The notes under the pieces are model-generated. The model saw only the letters and a list, made by a program, of their open reading frames with translations. It did no database searches and was not told the DNA's origin. A stretch of 44,939 nt of DNA from Actinoplanes flavus. GTDB taxonomy: Bacteria; Actinomycetota; Actinomycetes; Mycobacteriales; Micromonosporaceae. The DNA lies in contig NZ_JAGFNS010000048.1 in assembly GCF_017592555.1 (NCBI RefSeq), positions 1 to 44,939 of the forward strand, written 5' to 3'. The position numbers were made by a program, and so were the translations under genes. This document shows, piece after piece, positions 40,809 to 44,939 of the stretch; within the stretch, counting starts at the first letter, position 1, and each line of letters starts with the position of its first letter.

Positions 40809-40840
40809 TCAGGGAAAGTGCCGGGCGGCACTTTCCCTGA
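40809..40840 (+). terminator. Terminator between rplY and pth
   Basis: A perfect 14-bp stem (tcagggaaagtgcc and its complement) with loop GGGC, 30 nt past rplY. It ends 26 nt before the pth start, so pth may be expressed by read-through. Confidence 0.9.
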
Positions 40841-40866
40841 TGCGTATGCGGCGGGAGGCGAGAGGG

Positions 40867-41454
40867 ATGAGCGACGAGGCACCCTGGCTGGTGGTCGGCC
40901 TGGGCAACCCGGGCCGGGAGTACGCCGGCAACCGGCACAACGTGGGATTCATGGTGGCCGACCTGCTGGCCTCCCGGACCGGTGGCAAGTTCGGGCGGGC
41001 GAAGCGGGCGCAGGCCGAGGCCGCCGAGGGCCGGCTGGGCTTCGGTGGACCCAAGGTGATCCTGCTGAAGCCGCTCACCTACATGAACCTCTCCGGTGCT
41101 CCGGTGGTGGCGCTGTCGCAGTTCTTCAAAGTCCCGGTGGCGCAGGTGATCGCGGTGCATGATGAGCTGGATGTGCCGTTCGGGCAGGTTCGGGCGAAAA
41201 GGGGTGGGGGCGAGGGCGGTCACAACGGACTCCGCTCGATGTCCAAGTCGCTCGCGACCAAGGAGTACGCCCGCGTGCGCTTCGGCATCGGACGGCCTCC
41301 CGGACGGCAGGATCCGGCCGACTACGTGCTCTCCGACTTCTCCGCAGCGGAGCGCAAGGAGCTGGACTTCCTGGTGGACCGGGCCGCCGACATGGTGGAG
41401 GCGATCGTCCATGAGGGCGTCGAATGGACCCAGAACAAGTACCATGGTGTCTGA
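40867..41454 (+). CDS. pth: Peptidyl-tRNA hydrolase
   Basis: 195 residues; releases tRNA from stalled peptidyl-tRNA. N14 in GLGNPG, catalytic H24 in NRHNVGF, N74 in YMNLSG, D99 in VHDELD and N120 in GGHNGL are present. The ATG at 40867 gives the usual N-terminus; an earlier frame start at 40840 falls inside the terminator hairpin and is rejected. Confidence 0.97.
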   Translation: MSDEAPWLVVGLGNPGREYAGNRHNVGFMVADLLASRTGGKFGRAKRAQAEAAEGRLGFGGPKVILLKPLTYMNLSGAPVVALSQFFKVPVAQVIAVHDELDVPFGQVRAKRGGGEGGHNGLRSMSKSLATKEYARVRFGIGRPPGRQDPADYVLSDFSAAERKELDFLVDRAADMVEAIVHEGVEWTQNKYHGV

Positions 41455-41553
41455 TTTGTCCATCTAATGATCCCGTGACGCGTTCCGCCTCCGACCCGTT
41501 GGTCACTCGGACGCACGAACCGGTGCGCTGGCTGACGTGACGGGAGGTTCGAG

Positions 41554-43263
41554 GTGCCGCAGGACGTGTCCGAGGACCGTGCGGATGCGTTGACCGAACC
41601 CACGGCGACGCTGCCGGCGGTCGATGGGCGGGGCGCGGGACTGAACCAGGGGCCGCAGCGGACGCCCGAGCGGCGCAGCGGCCTCAACACCCGGATCCCC
41701 GGCCCGGCGGCCGGTGTGGAGAACGCCCCGCCACAGGCCGTCCGTGGTGAGCCGGTGCCGGCCCGGAACCAGGCGGTCGAGCGGCACGTGCCGGCCGGCC
41801 GCAACCGGTCGATGGCGGCCCGCCCGTTCCAGCGGGTCCGTGGCCGGCACGCGGCCATGTCGCGCCGGCAGGACTGGGAGCGCCGCTACGTACGCTCGCT
41901 GCTCCTCTCCGATCTGACCGCCGGCGTGGTGGCCGGGGCGGGCACCTTCTTCACCCGGTTCGGCGACCAGGTCACCGTGTACAACCGGCAGTACCTGGTG
42001 TGGTCGGCGCTCATGCCGCTGGCGCTGCTGCTGGTGCTGGTCGCGGCACGGGCGTACGAGCGCCGCTACCTGTTCGTCGGCTCCGACGAGTACCAACGGG
42101 TACTGCGCGGCGGTGCGGGTCTGGTCGGCGGGGCGGCCGTCGTGTCGTACGCCCTGCATCTCGATCTGGCCAGGTCCTACGTCCTAGTGGCGTGCCCGCT
42201 GGCCATCGTCGCGATCGTGGTGTTGCGGTTCGTGCTGCGCAAGCGGCTGCATCTGGCCCGGTCCCGGGGCGAGAACCTGCGCCGGGTGATCGTGGTCGGG
42301 CACGAGCTCTCGATCATCGGCATGACCCGGCAGTTGCGCCGTGAGCGCTACCACGGTCTGGAAGTGGTCGGCGCGTGCCTGCCACCCGGCGCCGACGGGG
42401 TCGGGCTGACCGATCTGACGGTCTTCGGCACCTTCGACGACGTGGCGACCGCGGTGGAACTGGCCGATGCCGACACCGTGGTGGTGCTGAGCTGCCCGGA
42501 GCTGGACGGCGCCGCCGTGCGCCGGCTGGCGTGGCGGCTGGAGCGCGACGAGGTGGACCTGGTGGTGGCCAGCGCGCTGGTGGACGTCGCCGGTGCGCGG
42601 ACCACGATCCGGCCGTTCGACGGGCTGCCCATGCTGCACGTCGAGCATCCCCGGCTGCACGGTGGCTCGCGCCTGGTAAAGGACCTGGTCGATCGGCTCG
42701 GCGCGGCTGTCCTGCTGATTCTGCTGAGCCCGGTGCTCTTGACCGTGGCGCTCTGCGTGGGCCTTACGTCTCGCGGGCCGGTACTCTTTCGCCAGGTGCG
42801 CGTGGGACGTGACGGCCGGTTGTTCCGGATCTTCAAATTCCGCAGCATGTACGTCGATGCCGAAGCCCGGCTGGCCGAGCTGAGGCATCTCAACGAGCAC
42901 GATGGTGTGCTCTTCAAAATCCGCGACGACCCGCGAGTCACTCCGGTCGGACAGTGGTTGCGCCGGTTCTCGCTCGACGAGCTGCCGCAGCTGCTCAACG
43001 TCCTGTCGGGGCAGATGTCGCTGGTCGGTCCGAGGCCGCCGCTGCCGACCGAGGTCGCCGCCTACGCCGACGACGTGCGGCGCCGGCTTGCCGTCAAGCC
43101 GGGCATGACCGGCCTCTGGCAGGTGTCCGGGCGGTCGGATCTCTCCTGGGAGGAGGCGGTCCGGCTCGACCTGCGCTATGTGGAGAACTGGTCGTTGAGC
43201 CTGGATCTGGTGATCCTGCTCAGGACGGTGACCGCGGTGGTGCGGTCGTCGGGGGCGTACTGA
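41554..43263 (+). CDS. Polyprenyl-phosphate sugar-1-phosphate transferase
   Basis: 569 residues of the WbaP/WcaJ/CpsE type. It starts at GTG with GGGAGG 6 nt upstream. A long disordered N-terminus (1-105) is followed by four TM segments (about 112-225), a Rossmann-like domain (about 240-360) with VIVVGHELSIIG, a further TM (about 375-395), and the catalytic bacterial sugar transferase domain (395-569) with KFRSM, the SLDELPQLLNVL segment and GPRPPLP. It attaches a hexose-1-phosphate to undecaprenyl phosphate, starting polysaccharide assembly. The donor is probably UDP-glucose or UDP-galactose; galU is nearby, but the sequence does not decide. No glycan cluster follows, so it is a stand-alone initiator in this window. 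Confidence 0.93.
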   Translation: MPQDVSEDRADALTEPTATLPAVDGRGAGLNQGPQRTPERRSGLNTRIPGPAAGVENAPPQAVRGEPVPARNQAVERHVPAGRNRSMAARPFQRVRGRHAAMSRRQDWERRYVRSLLLSDLTAGVVAGAGTFFTRFGDQVTVYNRQYLVWSALMPLALLLVLVAARAYERRYLFVGSDEYQRVLRGGAGLVGGAAVVSYALHLDLARSYVLVACPLAIVAIVVLRFVLRKRLHLARSRGENLRRVIVVGHELSIIGMTRQLRRERYHGLEVVGACLPPGADGVGLTDLTVFGTFDDVATAVELADADTVVVLSCPELDGAAVRRLAWRLERDEVDLVVASALVDVAGARTTIRPFDGLPMLHVEHPRLHGGSRLVKDLVDRLGAAVLLILLSPVLLTVALCVGLTSRGPVLFRQVRVGRDGRLFRIFKFRSMYVDAEARLAELRHLNEHDGVLFKIRDDPRVTPVGQWLRRFSLDELPQLLNVLSGQMSLVGPRPPLPTEVAAYADDVRRRLAVKPGMTGLWQVSGRSDLSWEEAVRLDLRYVENWSLSLDLVILLRTVTAVVRSSGAY

Positions 43264-43292
43264 GGACGCACACGGAGCGAAGGAGCGAGACG

Positions 43293-44183
43293 ATGGGCGA
43301 GCAGACGAAGACGTCGGCACGCATTGCCGGGCCACGAGAAACCGGTGAGGGCGGAGCGCCCCCGGTGAACGACTCCGCCTTCGCCCGCTGGCTCGCGGAT
43401 CGTGCCGGACAGGTGCTGCTCCAGGTCCGGCAGAACACCGGCTTCTCGGACGGCAAGGCCCTCAAGACGGCCGGTGACCAGGCCGCCCACGAGCTGCTCC
43501 GGGCCGAGCTGGCCCGCTGGCGCCCGGCCGACGCGGTGCTCTCCGAGGAGGACGAGCACTCCCGTACCGCCTGGATCGAGGGCGAGCCCACCCTGACCCG
43601 GCCGAACCGGCTCGACGCGAACCGGGTCTGGATCGTCGACCCGCTCGACGGGACCCGCGAGTTCTCCGAGGAGGGGCGGGACGACTGGGCCGTACACGTG
43701 GCCCTGTGGACCGCCGACTCGTCGGCGCCGGCCCGGCTGACCGCGGGCGCCGTGGCCATGCCGGCCCGGCACTGCACCCTGGCCACCGACCACGCGCCGG
43801 CCTACCCTCCGATGCCCCTGGAGGCGGCGACCGGTGGGGCGATCCGGATCGCGGCGAGCCGGACCCGCCCGCCCGCCTTCGTCACCGCGCTGGCCGGGGA
43901 GATCGGCGCCGAGCTGGTGCCGATGGGCTCGGCCGGGGTGAAGATCGCCGCGGTGATCAACGGCGACGCGGACGCCTACGTGCACGCCGGCGGTCAGTAC
44001 GAGTGGGACTCCGCCGCCCCGGTCGCTGTGGCGTTGGCCACGGGCCTGCACGCGAGCCGTATCGACGGCACCCCGCTCACCTATAACCAGGCAGACCCCA
44101 AGTTACCTGACCTGGTGGTTTGTCGGAAAGATCTCGCTCCTCGGTTGCTTGCTGCACTGCAGAGGCACCTTCCGTCAGAATGA
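43293..44183 (+). CDS. cysQ: CysQ-like 3'(2'),5'-bisphosphate nucleotidase
   Basis: 296 residues of the inositol-monophosphatase superfamily. Metal-binding motifs are SEEDEH (84-89), VDPLDGTREF (115-124; D116, D119) and WDSAAP near residue 240. The ATG at 43293 has AAGGAG upstream. It hydrolyses 3'-phosphoadenosine-5'-phosphate to AMP, controlling PAPS and sulfur flux. The adjoining cysD supports this over inositol phosphatase activity, though these enzymes often accept both. Confidence 0.9.
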   Translation: MGEQTKTSARIAGPRETGEGGAPPVNDSAFARWLADRAGQVLLQVRQNTGFSDGKALKTAGDQAAHELLRAELARWRPADAVLSEEDEHSRTAWIEGEPTLTRPNRLDANRVWIVDPLDGTREFSEEGRDDWAVHVALWTADSSAPARLTAGAVAMPARHCTLATDHAPAYPPMPLEAATGGAIRIAASRTRPPAFVTALAGEIGAELVPMGSAGVKIAAVINGDADAYVHAGGQYEWDSAAPVAVALATGLHASRIDGTPLTYNQADPKLPDLVVCRKDLAPRLLAALQRHLPSE

Positions 44184-44232
44184 CGTCTGCCCTGCCCGGC
44201 TGATACCGGAGAAAGGTCTGGGGACAGAACCC

Positions 44233-44939
44233 ATGAGCCAGACGAAGCCCTATCGCGTATCGCATCTGGATGCTCTCGAAGCGGAGAGCATCTTCGTCAT
44301 GCGTGAGGTCATGGCCGAGTTCGAGCGCCCTGTGCTGCTCTTCTCCGGCGGTAAAGATTCGATCGTGATGTTGCGCCTCGCGGAGAAGGCGTTCGCGCCG
44401 GCGCGTATCCCGTTCCCGGTCATGCACGTGGACACCGGGCACAACTTCCCGGAGGTCCTGGAATACCGGGACCGCCGCGTGGCCTCGCTCGGCCTGAACC
44501 TGGTGGTGGCCAGTGTGCAGGAGGCGATCGACACCGGCCTGGTCCGGGAGTTGCCGGACGGTACCCGTAACCGGATCCAGACGCCGGTGCTGCTCGCCGC
44601 GGTGGAGAAGTACCGGTTCGACGCTCTCTTCGGCGGTGCTCGCCGTGACGAGGAGAAGGCTCGCGCCAAGGAGCGGATGTTCAGCTTCCGTGACGAGTTC
44701 GGCCAGTGGGATCCGAAGAACCAGCGGCCCGAGTTGTGGGCGCTCTACAACGGCCGGCATCATCCGGGCGAGTCGATCCGGGTCTTCCCGCTGTCCAACT
44801 GGACCGAGCTGGACGTCTGGCACTACATCGCCAAGGAGAACATTCCGCTCCCGGGCATCTACTACGCCCACGACCGGGAGGTCGTCGAGCGTAACGGGAT
44901 GTTCTACGCGGTCAACGAGTTCATCCGGCTGCGTGACGG
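44233..44939 (+). CDS. cysD: Sulfate adenylyltransferase subunit 2, 5' part
   Basis: The first 235 codons, open to the end of the window with no stop. PP-loop SGGKDS near residue 39, HVDTGHNFPEVLEYRD, the FGGARRDEEKARAKER block and FPLSNWTELDVW fit the small subunit of ATP sulfurylase, which with the GTPase CysN makes adenosine phosphosulfate. The family is about 300 residues, so roughly 65-70 are missing. The ATG follows the cysQ stop by 49 nt, so cysQ, cysD and presumably cysN lie in one operon. Confidence 0.95.
   Translation, partial: MSQTKPYRVSHLDALEAESIFVMREVMAEFERPVLLFSGGKDSIVMLRLAEKAFAPARIPFPVMHVDTGHNFPEVLEYRDRRVASLGLNLVVASVQEAIDTGLVRELPDGTRNRIQTPVLLAAVEKYRFDALFGGARRDEEKARAKERMFSFRDEFGQWDPKNQRPELWALYNGRHHPGESIRVFPLSNWTELDVWHYIAKENIPLPGIYYAHDREVVERNGMFYAVNEFIRLRD

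Noticed and set aside
40840..40866. Earlier start for pth at 40840
   Set aside because: It lies in the terminator hairpin of rplY and adds residues not usual in the family.
44233..44939. cysD as a truncated pseudogene
   Set aside because: The reading frame is open to the end of the window; the missing part is outside it.

Overview
The window is high-GC actinobacterial chromosome: GTG and TTG starts, many 4-nt ATGA/GTGA overlaps, GC-rich hairpin terminators without long U-tracts. The housekeeping genes follow the order I remember for Mycobacterium tuberculosis Rv0991c to Rv1019: zinc-ribbon chaperone, 5-FCL, galU, moeA1/glp, rimJ, glpR, pmt, rsmI, metG, tatD, ksgA, ispE, then the TetR/glmU/prs/rplY/pth block. 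Gene content and style suggest Micromonosporaceae (Actinoplanes-like). This placement is inference from gene content, not a database match.

Layout. (1) 1-7.6 kb: a zinc-ribbon (FmdB/Ruc-like) gene behind a CIRCE (HrcA) operator, 5-formyl-THF cyclo-ligase with a tandem-repeat insertion, a membrane diguanylate cyclase, the galU-moeA(glp)-rimJ-glpR cluster, and tRNA-Ala(CGC). (2) 7.6-21.5 kb, lineage-specific: an OmpR-type two-component system, a small SH3-like secreted protein, three lipoprotein genes leading into a MacA/MacB-type ABC system with a peptidoglycan-binding domain in the adaptor, a GNAT/DUF2199 pair, a GAF protein with a degenerate histidine-kinase core, and a membrane NodB deacetylase/GT2 fusion with a Pro/Thr-rich partner. 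(3) 21.5-27.2 kb: pmt and divergent rsmI, a small membrane protein whose 3' end is repeated in tandem, and metG. (4) 27.2-31.2 kb: two paralogous secreted PKD-domain proteins, each with a similar promoter and an RNA hairpin that would cover its ribosome binding site, plus an unrecognised gene. (5) 31.2-41.5 kb: tatD, ksgA, an 11-codon micro-ORF, ispE, an ABC-F ATPase, a DUF4383 membrane protein, TetR, tRNA-Gln(TTG), glmU, prs, rplY, pth. (6) 41.5 kb to the end: a sugar-phosphate transferase, a CysQ-like phosphatase and the 5' part of cysD.

How the genes fit together. Much of the window concerns the cell envelope: UDP-glucose (galU), UDP-GlcNAc (glmU), protein O-mannosylation (pmt), the divisome-linked gephyrin pair (moeA/glp with glpR), polysaccharide initiation (sugar transferase), glycan synthesis/deacetylation (NodB-GT2) and many lipoproteins or secreted proteins. 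ksgA, rsmI, rplY, pth, metG, ABC-F and two tRNAs form a translation theme. cysQ and cysD begin a sulfate-assimilation operon that runs off the end.

No insertion sequence, integrase, CRISPR array, rRNA or phage gene was seen. The points most worth following up are the paired SD-masking hairpins before the PKD paralogs, the micro-ORF linking ksgA to ispE, the CIRCE site, the repeat insertion in 5-FCL, the stop-codon-containing tandem repeat, and the pseudokinase.
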